64,000 nucleotides of DNA, taken from contig NZ_UUON01000032.1 in NCBI RefSeq assembly GCF_900590885.1, positions 1 to 64,000 on the forward strand, given 5' to 3'. The notes below the pieces were generated by a model. That model was not told where the DNA came from and ran no database searches. It worked only from the letters and a program-made list of their open reading frames with translations. Below, piece after piece: positions 1 to 7,444 of this stretch (within the stretch, counting starts at the first letter, position 1; every line of letters begins with the position of its first letter). A program made the translations under genes and the position numbers. The DNA is from Pseudomonas viridiflava (GTDB taxonomy: Bacteria; Pseudomonadota; Gammaproteobacteria; Pseudomonadales; Pseudomonadaceae).

Positions 1-263
1 GATCTTAGGCGCCCCGTTAAACACGCTGGCCGAACGCAGGCTTGAATCCGTGGGTAACCCGGCAGGACGCCGGGTTAGCCGCGCTGGGCCAAGGATGGCC
101 CATCGCGGCGGCCCACGGATTCAAGCCGGAGGAGGGCACACCGAGCCTAAGCGAGGTGCCGAGTGTTGGGGCAAGAGCCCTTTGCTTACTTTGGGGCTTT
201 TCCAAAGTGAGTCGCCGTAAGGGCGAAACCATACGCAGCCATCACCCAAATAACGGATATGTA
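1..263 (+). repeat. Long structured intergenic repeat, copy A
   Basis: This non-coding block recurs in inverted orientation at 60631-60893 with high identity over about 260 bp. It has a nested fold. An outer 14 bp stem pairs 41-54 with 112-125 and encloses two smaller hairpins, 56-63 with 69-76 and 85-91 with 96-102, giving a three-way-junction shape. An open frame at 42-302 starting MNPWVTRQDAG runs through it. Similar frames recur in Pseudomonas intergenic repeats and are probably not genes. Its left end may lie outside the window. The rest of the gap to 483 shows no gene. Confidence 0.75.
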
Positions 264-483
264 CCCCGGCCGATTCCCAAGCCAACCCTCTGTCGCCAAT
301 AAACCGCCACCAAACTCCCCGTATTTATTGGGTGCACTCAACCCAACTCCCAGCTAATCTCCCAAAACCAAATACCCACTCAAAATGGATATTTTTTTGA
401 CGCAAAGTCAGCAGTCGCCAGGAAAGCACATGACAAAGGGACGCAATGGCAGAGAGCGGCGAACACTGCCAGAGGGCACTGCA

Positions 484-2820
484 ATGAGGTGGCGTCACAC
501 ATTCCAAACCCGCATTGCCGGGGTCCTCGCCCTGTTGCTGCTGGTGGTGGTCGCCGCCACTTATTTTGCCGTCAAGGCCGCCACCTCCCGCGCGGTGGAA
601 AACCAGGCCCAGGTCCAACTCAAAACCGGCAGCCAGGTGTTCGAGCGCCTGCTGGACCTGCGTGGCCGCCGCCTGCAATACGGCCTCGACTGGCTGACCG
701 TCGACGGCCCATTCAAACAGGCCGTGGCCAGCGGTCAGACGGTGCCGATCCTGGCCGCGCTGCGTCGGCATGGCACCGGCATCCGTTCCAGTGAAGTCTT
801 CGTGCTGGGCCTTGAGGGCAGGGTCATGGTCAGCACCTTGCCGGTCCTCACCCGCGGCCAGCCTTTCCCCTATGACGAGGCCCTGCGTCACGCGCGGCGC
901 AGCGGGTTGCAGATGCTGATCGTGGCCATGGACGGCCGCCCGTACCTGCTGGTGCAGGATGAAGTGCTCGACCCGCTGCCCATCGCGCGGGTGGTGATGG
1001 GCTTTCCCATGGATAAACTGTTCGCCAACGAACTGCGCTCCATGAGCAACCTGGAAGTGTCGTTCCTCAGCGTGCAAAACGGCACGCCCGGCGCGTTGTT
1101 CAGCACCCAGCCCGATGCCTACCAGGCCGCCACCCTCGGCCTGTTGCGTGAGGGCAAGGTCAACCCCGAGCCGCAGATCCATCTGTTTTACGGCGAGCGC
1201 GTGCTCAGCCAGGTGTTGCCGCTGGCCAACACCGGTGACGGCGATGAAGTGCGGGTGCTGCTGCAAAGCCCGCTGGACCACGCGCTGGAATCCTTTGCGC
1301 CGCTGGACCGGCAGTTCCTCGGGATTGCCCTGGCGGTGCTGGTGGTGTCGCTGGCCGGTGCGCTGTTCCTCGCGCGGCGTGTGTCGCGCCCGTTGAATGC
1401 GCTGGTGGAGGCGGCCGGGCGGATTGGCGCCGGTGATTACCGCACGCCGGTGCGGGTGCGCAGCCACGATGAATTCGGCTTGCTGGCCCGCGCCTTCAAC
1501 GCCATGCAAAGCGGCATCGCCGTGCGCGAGCGGCAATTGGCGCATAACGCCCTGCATGACCCGCTCACCGGCCTGCCCAACCGCGCCTTGGCCATGGAGC
1601 GCCTGGGCAGCGCGATCAGCGCGCAACGTCCGGTGGTGTTGCTGTACCTGGGTATCGAGAACTACCGGGCGATCAACGAAGGCTTCGGCCCCGAGGGTGT
1701 CGAGGAGATGATGCGCGAGGCCAGCCGCTGCCTGTCCATGAGCCTGCTGGCCAGCGACACCGCGGCGCGCATCACCGGCAGCGAGTTTCTGCTGTTGCTG
1801 GAAAACACCGAGATCGACCGCGCGGTGGCGCGTGCCGACCGCCTTTATGCGCTGCTCACCGAACCCCAGCGCATCGGCAACGACGAGCTGCGCCATGAAG
1901 TCAGCATCGGTATCGCCGCGTACCCCGCCGACGGCCAGCAGGTCGAAGAGTTGATCGGCCGCGCCGCCATCGCCCGGCATGATGCCGCGTCGCTGCCCGG
2001 CCATCTGCAGATCTACCAGCAAGACCGCGACCTCGCGCATCAGCGCCAGATCACTTTGATCCGCGACTTGCGCCGCGCCGCCGCCGAAGGCGAGTTGTAC
2101 CTGTGCTACCAGCCCAAACTCGACCTCAAGCACGGCCATGTGCGCCAGGCCGAAGCGCTGTTGCGCTGGCAACACCCGACGCTGGGGCTGGTGTCGCCCG
2201 CCGAGTTCATTCCCCTGGCCGAGCGCACCGGCAGCATGGGCGGCCTGACGCTGTGGGTGATTGAAGAAGCCATCCGCCAGATCGGCGAGTGGGGCCAGCG
2301 CGGCATGCATATTCAGTTGTCGGTGAATATCTCGGTGGACGACCTGGCCGATGACGACCTGGCGATTCGCGTGACCACCTTGCTCGCGCAGTACGGTGTG
2401 CAGGCCCAGCAGCTGATTTTCGAGATCACCGAAAGCGCGATCATGCACAACCCCAAGCAGGCCCTCAGCGTGCTGGAGCAACTGCGCGGCTGCGGCATCA
2501 GCCTGTCTGTGGATGACTTCGGCACCGGTTATTCCTCGCTGGCGCAACTGCAGCGCCTGCCGGTGCAGGAGTTGAAGATCGACCAGTCGTTCGTGCGCAA
2601 CCTCAACAGCACCAGCGGCGATGGGGTGATCGTGCGTTCCACCATCGAGATGAGCCACAACCTGGGGCTCAAGGTGGTGGCCGAAGGCGTGGAGTTCGAA
2701 CCCAGCCTCAAGCTGCTCAAGCAGTGGAACTGCGACACCGCCCAGGGCTACCTCATCAGCCGGCCGCTGAATGCCATGGCCTTTGAAATGTGGATGCGCC
2801 GCGAGCGTATCCCGGTCTGA
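484..2820 (+). CDS. Membrane EAL-domain c-di-GMP phosphodiesterase with degenerate GGDEF (paralogue 1)
   Basis: This 778-residue inner-membrane protein is predicted to hydrolyse cyclic di-GMP. It has an N-terminal membrane helix (about residues 10-30), a periplasmic sensor region, a second helix near 280-300, a HAMP-like segment, a degenerate GGDEF domain and a C-terminal EAL domain. The GGDEF signature reads TGSEF (431-435), so cyclase activity is unlikely. EAL (557-559), DDFGTGYSS (from 677) and the ExT, KID, AEGVE and QGY motifs are intact, so phosphodiesterase activity is plausible. The start at 484 is chosen because AGAGGG lies just upstream and the membrane helix follows directly; the frame is open back to 385. 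A close paralogue lies at 3687-6035. The input signal is unknown. Confidence 0.9.
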   Translation: MRWRHTFQTRIAGVLALLLLVVVAATYFAVKAATSRAVENQAQVQLKTGSQVFERLLDLRGRRLQYGLDWLTVDGPFKQAVASGQTVPILAALRRHGTGIRSSEVFVLGLEGRVMVSTLPVLTRGQPFPYDEALRHARRSGLQMLIVAMDGRPYLLVQDEVLDPLPIARVVMGFPMDKLFANELRSMSNLEVSFLSVQNGTPGALFSTQPDAYQAATLGLLREGKVNPEPQIHLFYGERVLSQVLPLANTGDGDEVRVLLQSPLDHALESFAPLDRQFLGIALAVLVVSLAGALFLARRVSRPLNALVEAAGRIGAGDYRTPVRVRSHDEFGLLARAFNAMQSGIAVRERQLAHNALHDPLTGLPNRALAMERLGSAISAQRPVVLLYLGIENYRAINEGFGPEGVEEMMREASRCLSMSLLASDTAARITGSEFLLLLENTEIDRAVARADRLYALLTEPQRIGNDELRHEVSIGIAAYPADGQQVEELIGRAAIARHDAASLPGHLQIYQQDRDLAHQRQITLIRDLRRAAAEGELYLCYQPKLDLKHGHVRQAEALLRWQHPTLGLVSPAEFIPLAERTGSMGGLTLWVIEEAIRQIGEWGQRGMHIQLSVNISVDDLADDDLAIRVTTLLAQYGVQAQQLIFEITESAIMHNPKQALSVLEQLRGCGISLSVDDFGTGYSSLAQLQRLPVQELKIDQSFVRNLNSTSGDGVIVRSTIEMSHNLGLKVVAEGVEFEPSLKLLKQWNCDTAQGYLISRPLNAMAFEMWMRRERIPV

Positions 2821-3019
2821 AACTCCCTCCCATCGACTACAGATTCTTTCCGCGTGGTCGATAACCCCTACAGAGCTTGACCGTTTGCATAGGTTTTTAC
2901 CGACCGGCGGTCATGGATCTCTCGTTATTCGGTGATGGCATATTGCCTTGTTTGCGGCATCATGACCGCTATCTCTGTGCCAAGGCTGGCCGCTCATTTT
3001 CCTTTTTTGCGGATGTCCC

Positions 3020-3703
3020 ATGGCACGAACGATTTCTCTGCTATCACCTGTGGCGCTGTTGCTGATGCTGGCCGGGCCAGCCTCGGCGGCCACGCTCGAG
3101 GTGCTGATGCAACAGGCCGATGGCAGCCCGGTAGCGGATGCGGTCGTGACCCTGCAAGGCCCGGCCGGTGCGCCGGCCGCTGTGCTCAAGGCGGATATGG
3201 ACCAGCGCGGCCAACGCTTCGCCCCCCATGTGCTGGCGGTGCACACCGGCACCCAAGTGCGTTTCCCCAACAGCGACAACATCCGCCATCAGGTTTATTC
3301 CTTTTCCACCGCCAAACGCTTCGAACTGCGCCTGTACGAAGGCACGCCCGCCGCCCCGTTGCTGTTCGACAAACCCGGCGTGGTGGTGCTGGGCTGCAAT
3401 ATCCATGACTGGATGCTTGGCTATATCTATGTCACCGATGACCCGCATTTCGCCGTCAGTAACGCCCAGGGCAAGGTGCGCCTGGAGCAACTGCCGCCAG
3501 GGGACTACCACGCCACCCTGTGGCACCCGCAATTGGCGGACATGCAGCCGTTGGATGGCGGCACCTTGCACGTGCCCGCCGCCGGCTTGAGCCACCGTGT
3601 CACGCTGAGCCTGGAGCCGACTTCCGCCGACCTGCCTCCGACGCCGACGCCAAGCGCGTTTGGCGATGCCTTCAACCGAGCTGCCCATGAAACTGCGCAA
3701 TAG
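3020..3703 (+). CDS. Exported cupredoxin-like 'methylamine utilization' family protein
   Basis: This 227-residue protein has a clear signal peptide (hydrophobic residues 5-22, cleavage near ASA-AT) and a cupredoxin-like beta domain. The likely copper ligands are His90 and the cluster C126-N-I-H129-D-W-M132. The Cys-x2-His-x2-Met spacing is that of amicyanin-type type-1 copper sites. Similar proteins are often named 'methylamine utilization protein', but no mau dehydrogenase genes occur nearby, so that pathway should not be inferred. The 3' end overlaps the next gene by 17 bases, which suggests co-translation. A periplasmic electron-transfer or copper/redox-sensing role alongside the flanking phosphodiesterases is inference. 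Confidence 0.8.
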   Translation: MARTISLLSPVALLLMLAGPASAATLEVLMQQADGSPVADAVVTLQGPAGAPAAVLKADMDQRGQRFAPHVLAVHTGTQVRFPNSDNIRHQVYSFSTAKRFELRLYEGTPAAPLLFDKPGVVVLGCNIHDWMLGYIYVTDDPHFAVSNAQGKVRLEQLPPGDYHATLWHPQLADMQPLDGGTLHVPAAGLSHRVTLSLEPTSADLPPTPTPSAFGDAFNRAAHETAQ

Positions 3704-6035
3704 CTTCCAGGCGCGGGTCGCGTTTGTCCTGATTCTGCTGTCGCTGGTAGTGATCGGCGCGCTGTATTTCAGCGTCAAGGCTGCGACCAGCTCGGCGGTG
3801 CGCGGCCAGGCCCTGGCGCAATTGGACGTGGGCACGCGGGTGTTCGAACGCTTGCTCGACGTGCGCGGCCGGCGCCTGGCCGATGGCGTGCAGCTGTTGG
3901 CCGCCGACTTTGGCTTTCGCGACGCCGTGGCCAGTGGCGATTCAGCCACGATGCGCTCAGTGCTGCTCAACCACGGCAAGCGCATCAATGCCAGCGACAT
4001 GATCCTGTTGGGCATGGACGGCAAAGTCCTCGCCAGCACCCTCGACGAAGTGCCCGAAGGCTCGACCTTCCGTTACGACCAGGCGCTGCGCGAGGCGCGG
4101 CGCAATCGCCAGGCCATGCTGATGGTGCCGCTGCAAGGCAAGCCGCACCTGCTGGTGGAAGCCTCGGTGCTGGCGCCGTTGCCGATTGCGCGGGTGGTGA
4201 TGGGCTTCAGCATGGACGGCGCGTTTGCCGATGAGTTGCGCTCGTTGAGCAACCTCGAAGTGTCGTTCCTGGCGCTGGACCATGACCATCCTGGCGAGCT
4301 GGTCAGCACCCAGCCGCAGGTGCTGCGCGACAGCATCATCGAACTGATGCAGGGCGACTCAACGCGCCGTGGCGTGTCTACCACCGATCACCTTGAACAC
4401 AGTTTCCTCAGCCAGTCCCTGGTGTTGGCCAGTGATGAAAACGGCAAAGTCCTGGCCTTGCTGCAAAGCCCGCTGGATGCGGCGATGCAAGCGTTTGTGC
4501 CGCTGGACGAGAAAATCCTCGGCATCGCGCTGGTCGCGTTGATTGCTTCACTGATCGGCGCGTTGCTGCTCGCGCGTAGCGTGTCGCGGCCGGTACAGGC
4601 ATTGGCCCTGGCGGCCGAGCGCATCGGCCAGGGCGACTACCAGACCCCGGTGGTGCTCAAGCGCAGCGATGAACTCGGGCGCCTGGCCCATGCGGTCAAC
4701 TCCATGCAAAGCGGGATCGCCGAGCGTGAACAGCAACTGGCGCACAACGCCCTGCATGATCGCCTCACCGGCCTGCCGAACCGCGCGTTGGCCATGGAGC
4801 GCCTGGGCAGTTCGATTGCGTTGCAACGGCCGATGGCATTGATCTACCTGGGCATCGACAACCTGCGCGCCGCCAGCGAAACCGCCGGGCCGGATGCGGC
4901 CGACCAGCTGTTGCTGAGCGTCAGCAACCGCCTGCAAGCCACCCTGCGCGCCGGCGACACCCTGGCGCACCTGATCGCGGATGAATTCCTGTTGCTGCTC
5001 GAAGGTGCCGGCAGCGAAGAAGCGGTGGGCATGGCCGACAAGCTGCAGCAACTGCTGCTGCGCCCCAGCCGTATCAACGGCCATGACCTGGCGCTCGACT
5101 GCCGCCTGGGTATCGCCGCGTACCCGGCCGATGGCGAAAGCCCGCACACCCTGCTGGAACGCGCCGCGATTGCGATGAAAGACGCCGCGCAAATGCCCGG
5201 TCGCCTGCAAATCTACGAACACGGCCGCGACCTTGCGCACCGCCGCCAGATCACCTTGATCCGCGACCTGCGCCACGCGCCCAGCCAGGGCCAGTTGCTG
5301 CTGCATTACCAGCCCAAGCTGGATATCCGCCAGGGCCGTGTGCGCCAGGCCGAGGCCCTGTTGCGCTGGCAGCACCCGCAGTTCGGCATGGTCTCGCCGG
5401 CAGAATTCATCCCCCTGGCCGAGCGCAGCGGCAGCATCCAGTTGCTGACCCAATGGGTGATCGAGGAGGGCATTCGCCAGTTGTGCGAATGGAACCAGCG
5501 TGGCCTGTACCTGCAGCTGTCGCTGAACATCTCGGCGGATGATTTGCTCGGCGATGAGCTGGCCCATCAGGTCTCGGCGCTGTTGCGTCGCTACGGTTTG
5601 CCGGCGGAGCAACTGGTGTTCGAAATCACCGAGAGCGCGGTGATGCGCGAGCCGGAAAAAGCCCTCAAGGTCCTGCACCTGTTGCGTGACTGTGGCATCA
5701 GCCTGTCGGTGGATGACTTCGGCACTGGCTATTCGTCGCTGGCGCACCTCAAGCGCCTGCCGGTGCAGGAGTTGAAGATCGACCAATCCTTCGTGCGCAA
5801 CCTCGATGAAACCAGTGAGGACGCGGTGATCGTGCGTTCCACCATCGAGATGAGCCACAACCTGGGCCTCAAGGTGGTCGCCGAGGGCGTCGAATACGCC
5901 CACAGCCTGCGCTTGCTCGAGCGCTGGCAGTGCGACACGGCCCAGGGCTACCTGATCAGCCGACCCCTGGGGGCCGAGGCTTTCGAAGCCTGGGTGGCGC
6001 TGCCGCTCAGTGCGCAAACTTCATTGGTTCATTGA
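3687..6035 (+). CDS. Membrane EAL-domain c-di-GMP phosphodiesterase with degenerate GGDEF (paralogue 2)
   Basis: This 782-residue paralogue of the 484-2820 protein has the same architecture: N-terminal helix, periplasmic sensor region, second helix, HAMP-like segment, GGDEF, EAL. The two are similar along their whole length, so a tandem duplication around the cupredoxin gene is likely. Its GGDEF signature reads IADEF (430-434), again degenerate. EAL (556-558) and the downstream DDFGTGYSS, KID and AEGVE motifs are conserved. The start at 3687 gives the N-terminus MKLRNSFQ, matching the paralogue, and overlaps the cupredoxin gene by 17 bases. The stop codon abuts the next GTG start. Confidence 0.9.
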   Translation: MKLRNSFQARVAFVLILLSLVVIGALYFSVKAATSSAVRGQALAQLDVGTRVFERLLDVRGRRLADGVQLLAADFGFRDAVASGDSATMRSVLLNHGKRINASDMILLGMDGKVLASTLDEVPEGSTFRYDQALREARRNRQAMLMVPLQGKPHLLVEASVLAPLPIARVVMGFSMDGAFADELRSLSNLEVSFLALDHDHPGELVSTQPQVLRDSIIELMQGDSTRRGVSTTDHLEHSFLSQSLVLASDENGKVLALLQSPLDAAMQAFVPLDEKILGIALVALIASLIGALLLARSVSRPVQALALAAERIGQGDYQTPVVLKRSDELGRLAHAVNSMQSGIAEREQQLAHNALHDRLTGLPNRALAMERLGSSIALQRPMALIYLGIDNLRAASETAGPDAADQLLLSVSNRLQATLRAGDTLAHLIADEFLLLLEGAGSEEAVGMADKLQQLLLRPSRINGHDLALDCRLGIAAYPADGESPHTLLERAAIAMKDAAQMPGRLQIYEHGRDLAHRRQITLIRDLRHAPSQGQLLLHYQPKLDIRQGRVRQAEALLRWQHPQFGMVSPAEFIPLAERSGSIQLLTQWVIEEGIRQLCEWNQRGLYLQLSLNISADDLLGDELAHQVSALLRRYGLPAEQLVFEITESAVMREPEKALKVLHLLRDCGISLSVDDFGTGYSSLAHLKRLPVQELKIDQSFVRNLDETSEDAVIVRSTIEMSHNLGLKVVAEGVEYAHSLRLLERWQCDTAQGYLISRPLGAEAFEAWVALPLSAQTSLVH

Positions 6036-6899
6036 GTGTTAGACGTGCGTCATTTATTGATCGGCTGCCTGGCCGCCCTGACTGTGCAAACGAGCCTGGC
6101 CGATAACGGCCGCCTGATCGCCACCGGCGGCGCCAGCAGCATAGAGGGCACGGCGGGCGGCGGCATCACGCCGTGGGCGGTGCTGGCCGGGTATGGCGAG
6201 CAACACGAATGGGGCGCCACGGCGTTCGCCACCACGGTCAACCTGCCGGACTACCGCCTCGACGTGGCCGGGCTGGCGCTGGCCTATGACAACCGGGTCG
6301 AGCTGTCTTTCGCCCGCCAACGCTTCGACCTCGGCACGCTGGTGCATAAGCTCAACCTGCCCGAAGACAACCTCGGCCAGGACGTGCTGGGCCTTAAGGT
6401 GCGGCTGTTTGGCGATGTGATCTACGACGCCTTGCCCCAGGTGTCGTTGGGCCTGGAGTACAAACACCAGACCAATTTCGATATCCCCAAGCTGGTCGGC
6501 GCCCAGCGCGACAGCGACGTCGAAGGCTACCTGGCCGCCAGCCGTTTGTTCATGGGCGCGGCCTTTGGCTACAACGTGCTGGTCAACGGCAGCCTGCGCT
6601 ACAGCCGCGCCAACGAAACCGGTTTGCTCGGCTTTGGCGGCGACCGCCGTGACAGCCGCAGCCTGCTCAAGGAAGGCTCGGTGGCGGTGCTCTTCAACCC
6701 GCGCTGGGCGCTGGGCGTGGAGTACCGCGAAAAGCCCGACAACCTGTCCTTCGCCGGCGAAAGCGATTGGGCGGATGTGTTTGTCGGCTACTTCCCCAAC
6801 AAGCATGTGTCATTTGTATTGGCCTACGCACGCCTGGGCGAAATCGCTACGCTGGATAACCAGAACGGCACCTACCTGTCGGTGCAGGGGAGTTTCTGA
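6036..6899 (+). CDS. DUF3034-family outer-membrane-like protein
   Basis: This 287-residue protein has a signal peptide (LLIGCLAALTVQTSLA) and a sequence rich in alternating hydrophobic and polar beta segments with glycines, ending in an aromatic residue (GSF). This is typical of a small outer-membrane barrel, and I recognise it as DUF3034-like. Its function is unknown. The start is a GTG directly after the upstream stop; a second GTG nine bases later is an alternative. The 3' end overlaps the next start in TGATG, so it is translationally coupled to the globin lipoprotein. Confidence 0.75.
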   Translation: MLDVRHLLIGCLAALTVQTSLADNGRLIATGGASSIEGTAGGGITPWAVLAGYGEQHEWGATAFATTVNLPDYRLDVAGLALAYDNRVELSFARQRFDLGTLVHKLNLPEDNLGQDVLGLKVRLFGDVIYDALPQVSLGLEYKHQTNFDIPKLVGAQRDSDVEGYLAASRLFMGAAFGYNVLVNGSLRYSRANETGLLGFGGDRRDSRSLLKEGSVAVLFNPRWALGVEYREKPDNLSFAGESDWADVFVGYFPNKHVSFVLAYARLGEIATLDNQNGTYLSVQGSF

Positions 6900-7318
6900 T
6901 GCGCTTTTTACCCGTGGTCTTTGTTCTGCTGCTAAGTGCCTGCGCGCAGCAACCGCCGAAGGACGACAGCCTGTACCGCGACCTTGGCGCAATGCCTGGC
7001 ATCACGCGGATTGTCGAAGGCATGTTGCTTAACATTGCCCGCGATGAGCGCATTGTTGATCGCTTCCGCCGCATTGATATCCAGCGTTTGCGCAACAAGC
7101 TGATCGAGCAGTTCTGTGTGGAGGCGGGTGGGCCGTGCACGTACACGGGCGACAGCATGGCGGAGAGTCACAAGGGGCAGAATGTGAGCCGCAGTGACTT
7201 CAACGCGTTGGTGGAGGATTTGATCAAGGCGATGGACAGCGAAGGGATTGCGGTGCCGGTGCAGAATCGCTTGATTGCAAGGTTGGCGGTGATGCGCGGT
7301 GAAGTGATCGAACACTGA
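6899..7318 (+). CDS. Lipoprotein-anchored group 1 truncated hemoglobin-like protein
   Basis: This 139-residue protein has a lipobox LLSAC with the lipidated cysteine at residue 15, followed by a truncated globin fold. His91 in the segment ESHKGQNVSRSDF matches the proximal heme ligand region of group 1 truncated globins. Two more cysteines (73 and 80) lie just before it. It is the last gene of the EAL/cupredoxin/EAL/DUF3034 cluster. A periplasm-facing heme lipoprotein could bind oxygen, NO or another gas and link redox state to c-di-GMP turnover; this is inference from context. Confidence 0.8.
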   Translation: MRFLPVVFVLLLSACAQQPPKDDSLYRDLGAMPGITRIVEGMLLNIARDERIVDRFRRIDIQRLRNKLIEQFCVEAGGPCTYTGDSMAESHKGQNVSRSDFNALVEDLIKAMDSEGIAVPVQNRLIARLAVMRGEVIEH

Positions 7319-7343
7319 CCTCACAAACACTGGAGGTTAAATG

Positions 7344-7367
7344 TGGGAGGGGGCAAGCCCCCTCCCA
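7344..7367. repeat. REP-type palindrome (copy 1)
   Basis: Perfect 11 bp arms around AA (TGGGAGGGGGC / GCCCCCTCCCA). The same element recurs at 10145, 31234 and 49423. It lies just after the globin gene. Confidence 0.8.
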
Positions 7368-7392
7368 TATTTTGATCTTCATAGGTCATAAA

Positions 7393-7428
7393 AAAGGCGG
7401 CTACCTTGATCAGGTAGCCGCCTTTATT
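7393..7428. terminator. Bidirectional rho-independent terminator
   Basis: A 14 bp perfect stem (AAAGGCGGCTACCT with its complement) surrounds a five-base loop. It has an A-run on the left and a T-rich tail on the right. It lies between the convergent globin operon and gcd and can end transcripts from both sides. Confidence 0.9.
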
Positions 7429-7444
7429 TTGCTGCCGGTAACGC

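Noticed and set aside
42..302. Small ORF beginning MNPWVTRQDAG
   Set aside because: It lies wholly inside the structured repeat; the same start recurs in copy B and runs antisense through the mipA-type gene. It is repeat-derived.
325..2658. Long minus-strand open frame (777 codons) opposite the first EAL gene
   Set aside because: It is antisense to a gene with complete catalytic motifs, shows no family resemblance and is His/Gln/Ala-rich, as expected from a GC-rich shadow frame. The same applies to the long antisense frames opposite gcd, znuD, bglX and the two-component genes.
3020..3703. A methylamine dehydrogenase (mau) locus
   Set aside because: Only one cupredoxin-like protein carries that family name; no dehydrogenase subunits or maturation genes are present.
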